Source: CAIZQW01 sp942493055 (lineage in GTDB: Bacteria > Verrucomicrobiota > Kiritimatiellia > RFP12 > UBA1067). From it: a stretch of DNA of 64,000 bases. Under the pieces are notes generated by a model that made no database searches, was not told where the DNA came from, and worked only from the letters and a program-made list of their open reading frames with translations. Of the stretch, positions 51,394-60,691 are shown in pieces; within the stretch, counting starts at the first letter, position 1, and every line of letters begins with the position of its first letter. The translations under genes and the position numbers were made by a program. The stretch covers positions 1,798,001 to 1,862,000 of the forward strand of contig OW818680.1 in assembly GCA_942493055.1 (NCBI GenBank), in the 5' to 3' direction.

Positions 51394-53268
51394 TCACAAC
51401 CACTCTTCCACCGGCACATCCCACCCAAGTCCGAGCATATAGTTGTAGATGGCGCAGCGCAAGCCTTGTCCCAGGCCATCGTAGTCAGGCGTACGCGAGA
51501 CAGCGTAAGGAATTTCATTCAAGGCAAAACAGCGGGGCCCTTTGGGTTGCTGGCGCAGCTCTTCGCGCGTCAGCACCTTGCACCCATGCGCAGGATAGTG
51601 CGAAAGATCTTCAGTAAGCTTCACACCGAACGCTTTCGGATCTTTGGCTATCGGACTGTGCACCGTCAACGCGAAGCGATGCCAGTAGGCGGACTGGATA
51701 TAGCCTTTTGCAAAGAGTCCGCGTACGTAGTCCAGCGCCTCAAAAATCTCCTTCTGGGTCTGCGTTGGAAAGCCGTACATGAGGTAGGCATGGACCAGGA
51801 GGCCTGCTTTTGAAAAGGCCTTGCACACGGTTGCAGCGTCCTTGCAGGTGATCCCCTTATTCATGAACGCCAGCAGACGGTCCTGCGCGCATTCGAGTCC
51901 GCCTGTGACCGCAATGCAGCCTGCCTTTGCCATGAGCTGCGCAAGCTCGGGCGTGAAGGCTTTCTCAAAGCGGATGTTGCCCCACCAGGTCACCTTGAGT
52001 TTGCGTTGGATCAACCGTTCGCTGAGCTGACGCAGCAACGCTGGCGCCAGCGCCTCGTCCGTGAAATGAAAACCCCGCTGTCCTGTCGCCTGGATCATCT
52101 GCTCCATCTGCTCGACCAGCGCATCCACCTTGGGCGGCCTATAGCGTCCAATATAATCAAGGCCTACATCGCAGAACGCACACTTGTGCCAATAGCAACC
52201 GTTTGCGACCTGCATCTTCAACCACTTGCCATCCGACCAGATCCGGTGCATCGGATTCGTCGTCTCCATCAAATTGATATACCTCGAAAAATCAATGCCC
52301 TCATAGCTCGGTGTCGGAGGTGCAGAGGCCGCCGCCCGGGACGGGGACAAACAAGAGGAGAAACCTTTTTCACAGAGGCGCACAGATTGACACAGATTTT
52401 TTTTTCGTGTGTTTCGTGTGTTTCGTGGGGAAAAAACTGAAAACCCATCATCGAAGCAGAGGTCATCTAGGAACTCGAAGACGCGCTCATCTGTGAGGTT
52501 CCGCAACTCCGTATTCACATAGCCGCCGCCCATGAGGATGCGCGTTTGGGGACGCATCTTGCGGACCTGTTGCGCAATACGGAACGCGCCATAGACAGTA
52601 CCCGGGAAGGGCAACGTCAATCCGACAACATCCGGCTTATGCTTGCGTATCGCCTGTGCCGCCAGTTCGTCGATCATCCCGGCGATCAGGTTGGGCGGCG
52701 CGTTCAGCTTCTTGAGGAGCGGACCAAAGGTCGGCATGGCCACGCCCAGTCGCTCCGCATAGCGTGAAAAGCCAAAGTCCTGATCAACGCCCTCACGGAT
52801 GACATCCGCGAGATCATCCAGATAGAGGGACGCCAGAAACGTTGCGCGATCCCGCAGGTCGAGCGGACTCAGCAACATCTCAAAGGCTTCATCAGGCGAG
52901 AGGCCGGAGCCCGAGGTCATGGCAGCCAGGCGCGGTCCTTCAGGAAGAAACGTACGCGCAGCAATGGGAGCAGCCAGATGAGGCGCGTTGCCCTGCAAAA
53001 AAGAGATGGCCTTATCAATTGTTGACAGATAACCATCTGCGCGCGCGAGGAAGCGCTTCACCACGGGCGTGTTCCGTTTATTGGCACGACACTGGGCAAC
53101 AATCTTGAGCAGACCCTTACGTGAAAAGAGTTTCAGTGCCAATTCCAGCGAGAGATCCACTTGCGCGACCTCCGCACCTTGCGCAGCGATAAAGCCCGCC
53201 AGCACCGGTGTCGCCGGATAGAGCGTATTCAATTGCAGCAAAGGCGGTGTGATTAAGAGAACCTTCAT
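51394..53268 (-). CDS. B12-binding radical SAM protein
   Basis: The protein has an N-terminal cobalamin-binding-like domain (LITPPLLQLN, PDVVGLTLPFPGTVYGAF, ILMGGGYVNTEL). The radical SAM domain has an NGCYWHKCAFC cluster motif near residue 365, spaced CX4CX2C, and YMYGFPTQTQKEI. Between about residues 285 and 330 a low-complexity stretch (PRNTRNTRKKN, CEKGFSSC) is read from dispersed repeats (52390-52430) and interrupts the usual linker. Function unknown; such enzymes methylate or rearrange carbon. I set the start at 53268. Confidence 0.82.
   Translation of the reverse strand: MKVLLITPPLLQLNTLYPATPVLAGFIAAQGAEVAQVDLSLELALKLFSRKGLLKIVAQCRANKRNTPVVKRFLARADGYLSTIDKAISFLQGNAPHLAAPIAARTFLPEGPRLAAMTSGSGLSPDEAFEMLLSPLDLRDRATFLASLYLDDLADVIREGVDQDFGFSRYAERLGVAMPTFGPLLKKLNAPPNLIAGMIDELAAQAIRKHKPDVVGLTLPFPGTVYGAFRIAQQVRKMRPQTRILMGGGYVNTELRNLTDERVFEFLDDLCFDDGFSVFSPRNTRNTRKKNLCQSVRLCEKGFSSCLSPSRAAASAPPTPSYEGIDFSRYINLMETTNPMHRIWSDGKWLKMQVANGCYWHKCAFCDVGLDYIGRYRPPKVDALVEQMEQMIQATGQRGFHFTDEALAPALLRQLSERLIQRKLKVTWWGNIRFEKAFTPELAQLMAKAGCIAVTGGLECAQDRLLAFMNKGITCKDAATVCKAFSKAGLLVHAYLMYGFPTQTQKEIFEALDYVRGLFAKGYIQSAYWHRFALTVHSPIAKDPKAFGVKLTEDLSHYPAHGCKVLTREELRQQPKGPRCFALNEIPYAVSRTPDYDGLGQGLRCAIYNYMLGLGWDVPVEEWL
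52390..52430. repeat. CGTGTGTTT-type repeat inside the radical SAM gene
   Basis: Tandem TTTCGTGTGTTTCGTGTG in the coding region gives NTRNTRKKN in protein; a CACAGATTGACACAG-type repeat lies beside it. Confidence 0.6.
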
Positions 53269-53334
53269 TGCGTAAAAAAATCCCATATTCTTTCGCGCGG
53301 AGCAAGCATTACTTGATAATTTTAATCATGTCGG

Positions 53335-54018
53335 CTACCCATTGCCGAACAACCGTTGGAAGAGTTCTTTGATGGCTACGCCACCGCCGAGGATGAGAAC
53401 AGCAAAATAGATCATCGTAAAGAAATTCAGCAGATGCCCCAAGAGGATGCAGAGTCCATCACGTTGCAGCAAGCCGATGGCAAAGAAGAGAAGAGCAAGT
53501 CCGGGAAGGGTATTACTGAAGGGGACAAAGCCGAAGGGAGCCATGAGCAGGATTGCCCCCAGGATCAGGGCGCCGTTGTTGACGGTCGTCATCATCCACG
53601 TATCCACCAGCCATTTCAGGCGATGCGGACGACTGACGCGATCAAGCCGATCCAGCCATTTGCTTCCTTTCGTAAGCGCCGAACGAATGCCATCAGAAGA
53701 CAACTTTCGAGACGCAAGACGCTGGGGCAGCCACAAATTACGATCAAACAGACGGCTGATGCCGACCAACAAAATCGCAAAGCCAAAAACAGTGCTCACC
53801 CCGGGAATCGAAACAGGAACCATGAATACAAGCGTCAGAAATGCCGTGAGAATCAACAGGCCATCTTGACCGATCAAATCGCGAATCTCCATCAAGGTCA
53901 CTTGATTCGGCGGCAAGTTCTCAATAAACACCTTCAGTTTCTGTCCAAGAGAGGCTGTTTTTAATTCGCTTTGCTGGGGCTGGAGCAGATCGTTGTTACT
54001 CACGTTTATATCCTTCAC
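53335..54018 (-). CDS. ExoD-family exopolysaccharide synthesis protein
   Basis: The 227-aa membrane protein has LFVGISR-like LLVGISRLFDRNLWLP, a conserved Trp/Pro/Gly region and four or more membrane segments (TLVFMVPVSIPGVSTVFGF, LGAILLMAPFGFVPFSNT, LALLFFAIGLLQRDGL). ExoD proteins affect exopolysaccharide output. It stands alone, with 66 bp before the radical SAM gene. Confidence 0.85.
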   Translation of the reverse strand: MKDINVSNNDLLQPQQSELKTASLGQKLKVFIENLPPNQVTLMEIRDLIGQDGLLILTAFLTLVFMVPVSIPGVSTVFGFAILLVGISRLFDRNLWLPQRLASRKLSSDGIRSALTKGSKWLDRLDRVSRPHRLKWLVDTWMMTTVNNGALILGAILLMAPFGFVPFSNTLPGLALLFFAIGLLQRDGLCILLGHLLNFFTMIYFAVLILGGGVAIKELFQRLFGNG

Positions 54019-54125
54019 AGTTAAAAAAGTGTGTTCATCATACCGATTCAGCTCCTAAGAATCAAGCGGCAACCCTATTCAGTGAGCGATTAGCTTGTGC
54101 GACGAAATCAATCAGCCCCACGTCA

Positions 54126-55313
54126 CTATCGGGCTGAATAATGAGCCTTTATTACCGCGACGATTGCGCTGACTTGCTTCAGCTCCAGCTCATAAAACAG
54201 GGGCAACCTCAGCAGGCACTCGACGAAGCGCTTGCAGTTAGCAAGGCCTGGCCCCCTATACTTGTCACGGTAGTAGGTCGAATCGTGCAAGCTCTGATAA
54301 TGCGTGGCTGTTTGAACGCCCTCGCGTGCGAGATGCTCCTGCAATGCATCACGTTCACCTGCGGACTTACAGACTACATAGAACATGTGAGCATTGTTAG
54401 TCGCATACGGCGGCAAGTGCGGAACGTCAAAATACCCTCGGTCGGCCAACGGTTTCAACCCTTTAAAATAAGCCTCCCAAAGGCGAACCCGCTTATTTTG
54501 AATCTTTGGCAGCTCCTGTAACTGGGCCCATAGAAACGCTGCTGTAATGCCGGACGGCAGGAAGGATGACCCCACATCCACCCACTCATACTTCTTCACC
54601 TCACCGCGAATATAGTCTGCGCGATTCGTCCCCTTCTCCAAAACAATTTCCGCACGCCGGACAAGCTGGGGGTCATTGATGGCCAACATGCCGCCCTCGC
54701 CGCACTGGATATTCTTCGTCTCATGAAACGAGAAGCAGCCCAGGTGGGCGATGCCGCCTAATGGATAGCGCCCGTTGTGCTCCTTAAGCAGCTTCAGCCA
54801 CGGGAACTTCGACATCGGCAACCGTCCGGTGTAGTATGCATCGACTGCATGCGCGGCATCCGCGACGACCAGCAGATGATACTTGTCCGCCAGTGCCATA
54901 ATTTTTCCCATGTTGCAGGCGACCCCGGCATAATGGACCGGCACCAGGACTTTGGTCCGCGGCGTGATCAGCGGCTCGACCGCCGCGACATCCAGGTTTG
55001 GATTGTCCCGGCAACTGTCAGCAAAAACAATCGTGGCACCTTGCCGGACAAAGGCCAGCGCAGTGGAAACAAAGGTGAATGAAGGCATGATCACCTCGTC
55101 GCCGGGCTGAATATCAGCGAGGATCGCAGCCATCTCCAGCGCATCAGTCCCTGATGTCGTCAGGAGGCATTTGTTATACCCATAGTGCTTCTCGAAGGAC
55201 TCTTGGCAGCGCTTGGTAAACGGCCCGTTTCCCGATGTCTTGCCGTCTTTCAACACTTGCTCGATGTAGTCAATTTCTGTGCCGACGATAAAGGGCTTGT
55301 TAAAGGGAATCAT
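54126..55313 (-). CDS. rffA: dTDP-4-amino-4,6-dideoxygalactose transaminase (RffA/WecE-type)
   Basis: The 395-aa PLP enzyme shows LLTTSGTDALEMAAIL, QPGDEVIMPSFTFVSTALAF, VVADAAHAVDAYY and FSFHETKNIQCGEGGML, where the Lys of FHETKN holds PLP. It puts an amino group on a sugar nucleotide for surface glycans. The ATG overlaps the GT2 stop by 4 bp. A downstream gap of about 100 bp precedes exoD. Confidence 0.92.
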   Translation of the reverse strand: MIPFNKPFIVGTEIDYIEQVLKDGKTSGNGPFTKRCQESFEKHYGYNKCLLTTSGTDALEMAAILADIQPGDEVIMPSFTFVSTALAFVRQGATIVFADSCRDNPNLDVAAVEPLITPRTKVLVPVHYAGVACNMGKIMALADKYHLLVVADAAHAVDAYYTGRLPMSKFPWLKLLKEHNGRYPLGGIAHLGCFSFHETKNIQCGEGGMLAINDPQLVRRAEIVLEKGTNRADYIRGEVKKYEWVDVGSSFLPSGITAAFLWAQLQELPKIQNKRVRLWEAYFKGLKPLADRGYFDVPHLPPYATNNAHMFYVVCKSAGERDALQEHLAREGVQTATHYQSLHDSTYYRDKYRGPGLANCKRFVECLLRLPLFYELELKQVSAIVAVIKAHYSAR

Positions 55314-56260
55314 TCGACATTCCTTTCCTCGGGATGCTTGGACGTATTGAGGCGTTCGCTGATAGTCGACTGGGGCTTGCCGTTGCAGGTCAGATAGAGG
55401 CGTCCCAGATACTCGCCGACGAGCCCGATCGAGAGTAGCAGTATGCCGCCAATGATGAGTTGAAGGCTCACGATGGTCATCCAGCCCTCAATGCGATGTT
55501 CCCAGACCAGATACTGAAGCAAGTAAAAAATCACGAGTGCAAAACCGAAGAGCGCGAACCACATCCCCACCCGGGCTGCAAACCGGAGCGGCCAGATCGA
55601 AAACCCTGTCATGAGCCGCATAAAAACCTTCACCGATTTCGTGAGGCCAAAGTTGCTTTCCCCCTGATAACGCGGGTTATGAGCCGCATCTATATGCCCC
55701 AGCCGATGCGTGACATTCAGAATAATCCCATCCACATACGGGAACGGACCGGTGTAGCGGACAACTTCCTCGACAATCTCGCGCCGTAGAACCTTGAAGG
55801 GAGACAAGTAGATATCCTTCGGCTTATCAATCACAATTTCCGCTAACTTGCCGTTTAACCAACTGCCCATCCGCTTCCACCAAACATGCTTGAAGGAGAC
55901 AAAGTGAGCATAGCAAACATCCCAGTCATGGGCAACACACGCCTCCAGCAAGCGTGGAATATCGTGGGGTGAATGTTGCAGATCATCATCCATGATGACC
56001 GCAAACGCACCGCGCACGTGTCTCAAGCCAGTCATGAGGGCACTGTCCTGCCCCGCATTCTTACGCAACCGAACCCCGATCACGCATGGATCCACCGCGC
56101 AGAGCTTCTTGATCGCGGCCCAACTTCCATCCGGACTCTGGTCGTCAACAAGAATCAGCTCATAGCGCTTACCTCTCAACGCGTCGGAGACCTGTTGATG
56201 CAACGCAGCAAGACCGTCTTCACTCTTGTAAACTGGAACAACCACACTTACTTCAACCAT
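55310..56260 (-). CDS. GT2 glycosyltransferase (undecaprenyl-phosphate sugar transferase-type)
   Basis: The 316-aa protein has VSVVVPVYKSEDGLAALHQQV, IMDDDLQHSPHDIPRLL (DDD metal motif) and two C-terminal membrane segments (YLLQYLVWEHRI, LIIGGILLLSIGLVGEYLGR). The layout is that of DPM1/ArnC-type enzymes that load a sugar on a lipid carrier. It overlaps the methyltransferase gene by 13 bp upstream and rffA by 4 bp downstream. Confidence 0.9.
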   Translation of the reverse strand: MVEVSVVVPVYKSEDGLAALHQQVSDALRGKRYELILVDDQSPDGSWAAIKKLCAVDPCVIGVRLRKNAGQDSALMTGLRHVRGAFAVIMDDDLQHSPHDIPRLLEACVAHDWDVCYAHFVSFKHVWWKRMGSWLNGKLAEIVIDKPKDIYLSPFKVLRREIVEEVVRYTGPFPYVDGIILNVTHRLGHIDAAHNPRYQGESNFGLTKSVKVFMRLMTGFSIWPLRFAARVGMWFALFGFALVIFYLLQYLVWEHRIEGWMTIVSLQLIIGGILLLSIGLVGEYLGRLYLTCNGKPQSTISERLNTSKHPEERNVE

Positions 56261-56850
56261 ATCACCTCCACAATCATGTCCCGCGATACTCCAACCACAT
56301 GATATTCAAACCCCACCTCCCGGCTCAGACGATCCAAGGTCTGAAGCAGGGTAGCCTCCGTAAAACGAAAGGCCTGCGAGCGATGACTCGCGCGCGTCAG
56401 GGCTATCGCCAAACAACGCCTTAAGCCGCTGCCAGAGGTCCAGTTCTGAATCGGCTCCGAGATCACGAGGCGCTTCGAAACGTGCTTGATCCGCGTGAAG
56501 AGTTCGCTCAAGCATGACTCAAAATGATAGAGAGACCCCATCATCACACAGAGGTCGCATGTCGGCAAGGACTCGCCTTTCAGCAGATCTGACTGCCGCG
56601 CATCATAGCCACGCCGTAGGGCATGCACTACGAAGGCTGGACTTGCATCCAGGCCAATCCAGTTCACGCCGCGCTGGCGACACGCCTCAGCCACCACCAC
56701 ATCGCCGAAACAGAGTTCCAGCACACACGCATCCGTCTCCTGAATCAAGTTGATCACTGGGTCAAAGCGCACGCCATAGCGTCCTCGATACAGCAACCCC
56801 ATGACTACCCGATAAAGCCTGATACTGCTGTAGATGATACTCACACTCAT
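56248..56850 (-). CDS. Class I SAM-dependent methyltransferase
   Basis: The 200-aa protein has a motif I region VLELCFGDVVVAEAC, the Asp of WIGLDASPAF and a motif III region LPTCDLCVMMGSLYHFES. It overlaps the GT2 gene, so it belongs to the glycan set and may methylate a sugar or lipid carrier; this is inference. Length is short but complete. Confidence 0.8.
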   Translation of the reverse strand: MSVSIIYSSIRLYRVVMGLLYRGRYGVRFDPVINLIQETDACVLELCFGDVVVAEACRQRGVNWIGLDASPAFVVHALRRGYDARQSDLLKGESLPTCDLCVMMGSLYHFESCLSELFTRIKHVSKRLVISEPIQNWTSGSGLRRCLAIALTRASHRSQAFRFTEATLLQTLDRLSREVGFEYHVVGVSRDMIVEVIWLK

Positions 56851-56946
56851 ATTTCTAAGCCATTATTGCAAGATCCCTATCAATGCACAACGATTATTTT
56901 TCTATTTTTTAAGCAGAAAAAAAAGGTCCTTTTTTCGACCAACATC

Positions 56947-56975
56947 TTGAACATCGCCTAGCGGTGTGCTAGTAT
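56947..56975 (+). promoter_or_regulatory. Sigma-70-type promoter of the GT39-like gene
   Basis: TTGAAC (56947-56952), 17 bp, TAGTAT (56970-56975), about 58 bp before the start codon at 57033. Confidence 0.65.
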
Positions 56976-57032
56976 TAAAATATAGTATAGATGTATGGCT
57001 ATTATTTAGTGTCTTTTTTGAAGGAGTGTGAC

Positions 57033-59021
57033 ATGCCAGTTCAAACAACTGTAAACAGGCTTTTCGGAAGGACCTTATCTGCGAGACTATTTCTCGGAGG
57101 CTTGTTGCTGCTCCTGCTGATCGTCACACGCTGGGCATGGATCGACTGCGACGGCGGCATCCCCTCCTTGAATGAATATGGCTATTTCGCCACAGATGAA
57201 GGTTATTATTGCGGTGGCGGAAAAATGCAATTTCTGCGCGGCAAATTCATATCCGTTGTACGCGCATCGCCATGCACCTACGCGATTTGTCCTTCCACGC
57301 ATTTAATGACCTATATTGCTTTCGAGATTTTCGGCCAGACCACCTGGGCGCATCGCGTCTTTCCGATGTTATTTTGCACGGCAGCATGGCTGGGGCTATT
57401 CTACTTCTTGTCCCGCCGGACCCTGCCGTGGATCGCCTTTGTTTTGTGTGCTGTTTTTGTGACGAACCCCTTTTTGCTGGCCTACGGGCGAACAGCGTGC
57501 AATGACACGCTGATGGGGTCACTTTTGCTGCTCGGCTATATTTTAACCCGAAGGAAAGGCCGTATTGCATCCTTTGCAGGGGGCTTTGTATTTGGCCTGG
57601 GCCTCTGGGTCAAAATGTCGATCTGGGTCCTCTTTCCGCTTGGGCTGAGCGCGGCTGCCATGAGCGCGCAACGCCGCATGCGCCTCCCCCGCATGGGGCT
57701 GTTTCTCGCTGGCTTTTCAGTTTCGGCCTGTTTACAGTATTGCATGATCCGATTAATGGTCCTGCAAGATGCCATCGAACAAGATGTCACCGTGAGCCAC
57801 TTGCTGGGCTGTTCAAACACAGCCTATCCATTGCCCAATGTGTTTGACTTGGAGCTTTGGGCAAAAGCGCTCTCCGCCTTCCCACGCGCGCCAACGGATG
57901 GGACCCTTGGACTCTGGATCGCCCTCTTTTTGATTCTCCCCTCCATCCTGCTCCTGCGGCGACTGACTGAACGTCCGTTCCGCTGGGATGGGAGAATTAT
58001 TCTCTATGCCACACCTCCTCTCTACACAGCGGGCATCCTGGTGTTGCCGGTCTACTATTCTCACTATTTCATTCCAGTTATTATGTTTGTTCCGATTATC
58101 TGGCTCGAGGCACGACATGACCTGAAGCGCTGGACATGCGGCCGCTGGCAGCTTGCGACAGGATTAACCGCTGCCGCGCTGAACGCGCTTCTCATCGTGT
58201 ATTACACGTTCCGCGTTCATCCGGATCAGGCGGAGAAATTGAAGCAATTTATTTCCACTGCCTACAACCTCCCCCAGACCTCTCTCTGGGTCTGGAACGG
58301 TCTCTACATTTTAGGCGGCATGGCCGTGTTCACAGCACTTGTCCTCTTTGCAAGACAGCGTAAACCAACCGTATTGATTGTCGTGGGGGTTCTCCTCTCG
58401 ACACTTCTGGTCGCTGACATCTGTTTCAGCACGATCCCACTCTGCGAGGCATATAAATATATTAAAATGTATTCGAGCAGAATACGGGAAATTTCACTCT
58501 CTCTTCAGGTGACCGCAATCCTTCTCTTGTTTACCGTCTGGGGAATGCCTGGCTTCTTCAGAACACGCATACGCTGGTATCTCTTGCTTCCGGCTCTCCT
58601 CCTCTGCGGGACACTCATCAACTCGGTCTGGCGGAATGCTGTCGTGGAGTTAACCAAACGCGGACATCTCCATAAACAGGCCGCTGCAGAGCTTGCCAAT
58701 TTTCTTCCTGACAACGCGGTTGTCTTTGGCGAACGGGCGCCCCAGGTTCTTCTCTCGCTCCATCCAAGAACAACTGCCTTGCCGAACAACGATCCGGTAC
58801 CCTTCCTTTTCGCGGTCAACAAAATGTATCCCGCCTTCCCGCTCTATGCCCTGATTGACTCCGAACATAACTATCACTATTCCCACTACGACAAGCATAA
58901 GGACAAAATCCGCATGGAGGTCCTCCACACGGTCAAACTGCCCAGTTTCAACACATGCCTGCCCGTCAACACTTATCTCGTCAGGCTCCATCTGCTCGAT
59001 CACCCGCCGCACCACAAATGA
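57033..59021 (+). CDS. GT39/PMT-family membrane glycosyltransferase (ArnT-like)
   Basis: The 662-aa protein has about eleven membrane segments and an N-terminal loop with the catalytic-type acidic motif YFATDEGYYCGGG (DE), then GLWVKMSIWVLFPLGL and other family loops. It would move a sugar from a polyprenyl carrier to a lipid or protein on the outer face of the inner membrane. I set the start at 57033 because AAGGAG lies 6 bp upstream. Divergent from the methyltransferase, GT2 and RffA run, with which it could share a pathway. Confidence 0.8.
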   Translation: MPVQTTVNRLFGRTLSARLFLGGLLLLLLIVTRWAWIDCDGGIPSLNEYGYFATDEGYYCGGGKMQFLRGKFISVVRASPCTYAICPSTHLMTYIAFEIFGQTTWAHRVFPMLFCTAAWLGLFYFLSRRTLPWIAFVLCAVFVTNPFLLAYGRTACNDTLMGSLLLLGYILTRRKGRIASFAGGFVFGLGLWVKMSIWVLFPLGLSAAAMSAQRRMRLPRMGLFLAGFSVSACLQYCMIRLMVLQDAIEQDVTVSHLLGCSNTAYPLPNVFDLELWAKALSAFPRAPTDGTLGLWIALFLILPSILLLRRLTERPFRWDGRIILYATPPLYTAGILVLPVYYSHYFIPVIMFVPIIWLEARHDLKRWTCGRWQLATGLTAAALNALLIVYYTFRVHPDQAEKLKQFISTAYNLPQTSLWVWNGLYILGGMAVFTALVLFARQRKPTVLIVVGVLLSTLLVADICFSTIPLCEAYKYIKMYSSRIREISLSLQVTAILLLFTVWGMPGFFRTRIRWYLLLPALLLCGTLINSVWRNAVVELTKRGHLHKQAAAELANFLPDNAVVFGERAPQVLLSLHPRTTALPNNDPVPFLFAVNKMYPAFPLYALIDSEHNYHYSHYDKHKDKIRMEVLHTVKLPSFNTCLPVNTYLVRLHLLDHPPHHK

Positions 59022-59054
59022 CCGTCGGGTTGATATAGAATGCCAGCCCCTGTC

Positions 59055-60482
59055 CTAGAACGACAGCAGCATCTGCCAGATGTACATGGCGGCATTGGAG
59101 TCAACGATGTTCCAGACGCGCTCAGCCAGTTCGGGGTTGCCTTGAACCGTATCGCATCCGAGGTCTTTTATATGTTCCTGCCACGTGACGCAACGTCCAG
59201 CAGCACGTTTAGAGGGTGCCGGGATTTTCCCAGCAGGCACCGGCAATGAGGAGGGCCGGACGCAGAGTGCTTCAAGCGGCGCATCGGGCGAGTCGTACAC
59301 GCCATATTCACGAGTCGTTTCAACCATCGCCTTCATGTTCTCGATCTTGGTGTCGTTCTGCATGATGGCGCTCGAATCCATGATGTAGCCGCCCTCCTTC
59401 CCAAGAATGCTGATGAGGTTCTTGACTTCCGCGCGCACTTGGTCGGGCGTTCCAATCGCCAGGGTCACATTACTGACCCCTCCGCTGATGGCGAACTTGT
59501 CGTGCAGCTTGTCATGAATCAACTGGGGATTCCCCCGGTCAATATGATAAACAATGCTGCGCTCGGGCAGTTCATGGAAGGAATCTAAATGGTAATCCCA
59601 TTTGCCTTCTGCATAGAACATCGTCTGGTGGCCGCTCTTCCAGAGCTCTTCAATGATCGGCTTGACCGTCGGCCAGTAAACATTGTTGAACTGGTCGGGG
59701 GTGACAAAGGGCACACCGCCCCGATGCATCCAATAGCCAATCGGAAGCTGTGAAGACGGGTCCGCCGTGGCGGCGGCCACCCAGTGCAGATGGGGCATCA
59801 GGGCCTCGCACGCTTTCATCACCTTCTCAGGACGTTCAAACAAGTCCATGGTCAAACCGATATACCCGCGGAACTTGTCCGCCAAGATGTCGAGCGGTGC
59901 CTTGAAGATGCCGCAGATCGCGCCCGGCATCCCTGCTTCGCTTCGCATGCGGGCGCATTGCGGGCCAAAGGCGTTGAAGTACTGGACCATGGCCATGGCG
60001 GAGGAGACCAGCGCAACCTGATTGCGATAGGTCGAGGGCGTACCGGCGGCTGCAATGCGACGCGTTGCGCGAGGGAACCAAACTTCATAGAGAAATGCCG
60101 TGGGGTCCTCAATAAGCCGGTCGTACTCATCCTCACGCATGAAAGCCTGCTCCTCCGGGGGTTCGACATATTGGAAGCCGCGGTTGGGGGGAACATTCAC
60201 CCCGGGCACACCATAATAACGCGCAGAGGCGGCATCCGTAATACCCGTCCAGACATACACCATGTTCGGCACAACAGAATCCCAGTCATAATCTTTGCAG
60301 CATTGGATGACGGCCTCAAAGGCCTGCGGATAGTCTTGTGTCAACTGCTGACAATCAAAGCCCGCATGCGTCCCTGTAAATTCCGCCACGAAGGGACGAA
60401 TCGGAATCATGTCCGGCTTGCGATTGTTGAGCGCTGTGATATAGCGGCGTAACCGCACCTGATACTTCTCTTCTAGGGTCAT
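59055..60482 (-). CDS. Uroporphyrinogen decarboxylase-family protein (methyltransferase-type)
   Basis: The 475-aa protein has a TIM-barrel UroD-like fold: KPDMIPIRPFVAEFTGTHAGF, NMVYVWTGITDAA, the YWMHRGGVPFVTPDQFNNVYW segment and ISGGVSNVTLAIGTPDQVRAEVKNL. MtaA/CmuA-type UroD proteins transfer methyl groups from corrinoids, but the catalytic details cannot be assigned. It adjoins the sugar catabolic cluster, where similar genes are often found in PVC bacteria. No cobalamin protein is beside it. Confidence 0.75.
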   Translation of the reverse strand: MTLEEKYQVRLRRYITALNNRKPDMIPIRPFVAEFTGTHAGFDCQQLTQDYPQAFEAVIQCCKDYDWDSVVPNMVYVWTGITDAASARYYGVPGVNVPPNRGFQYVEPPEEQAFMREDEYDRLIEDPTAFLYEVWFPRATRRIAAAGTPSTYRNQVALVSSAMAMVQYFNAFGPQCARMRSEAGMPGAICGIFKAPLDILADKFRGYIGLTMDLFERPEKVMKACEALMPHLHWVAAATADPSSQLPIGYWMHRGGVPFVTPDQFNNVYWPTVKPIIEELWKSGHQTMFYAEGKWDYHLDSFHELPERSIVYHIDRGNPQLIHDKLHDKFAISGGVSNVTLAIGTPDQVRAEVKNLISILGKEGGYIMDSSAIMQNDTKIENMKAMVETTREYGVYDSPDAPLEALCVRPSSLPVPAGKIPAPSKRAAGRCVTWQEHIKDLGCDTVQGNPELAERVWNIVDSNAAMYIWQMLLSF

Positions 60483-60499
60483 AGTTTACCTCTGATTCA

Positions 60500-60645
60500 T
60501 TGGAATGATGGAATAATGGAAGGGTGGAATGATGGGGGAAAGCGAAAAGCTGTTCTGGAGGGCCACGCTTCGTCGTGGCCGGACGCGACAGAGCGCGTCC
60601 CTCCAGCGGGGGTCTTCTTCCAGTATTCCAACATTCCATTATTCC
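60500..60645. repeat. Composite MITE-like element (ATTCCANN arms with palindromic core)
   Basis: Left arm (60500-60535) is tandem TGGAATNN, right arm (60620-60645) tandem ATTCCANN, inverted. The core at 60549-60606 starts CTGGAGGGCCACG and ends CGTCCCTCCAG, with inner palindromes CCACG..CGTGG and GGACGCG..CGCGTCC. The gap has no gene. Confidence 0.8.
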
Positions 60646-60691
60646 TTTTCAAACAACTCCTTCGTTTATTCCAGCTCCGTTGGCGGCGGGC

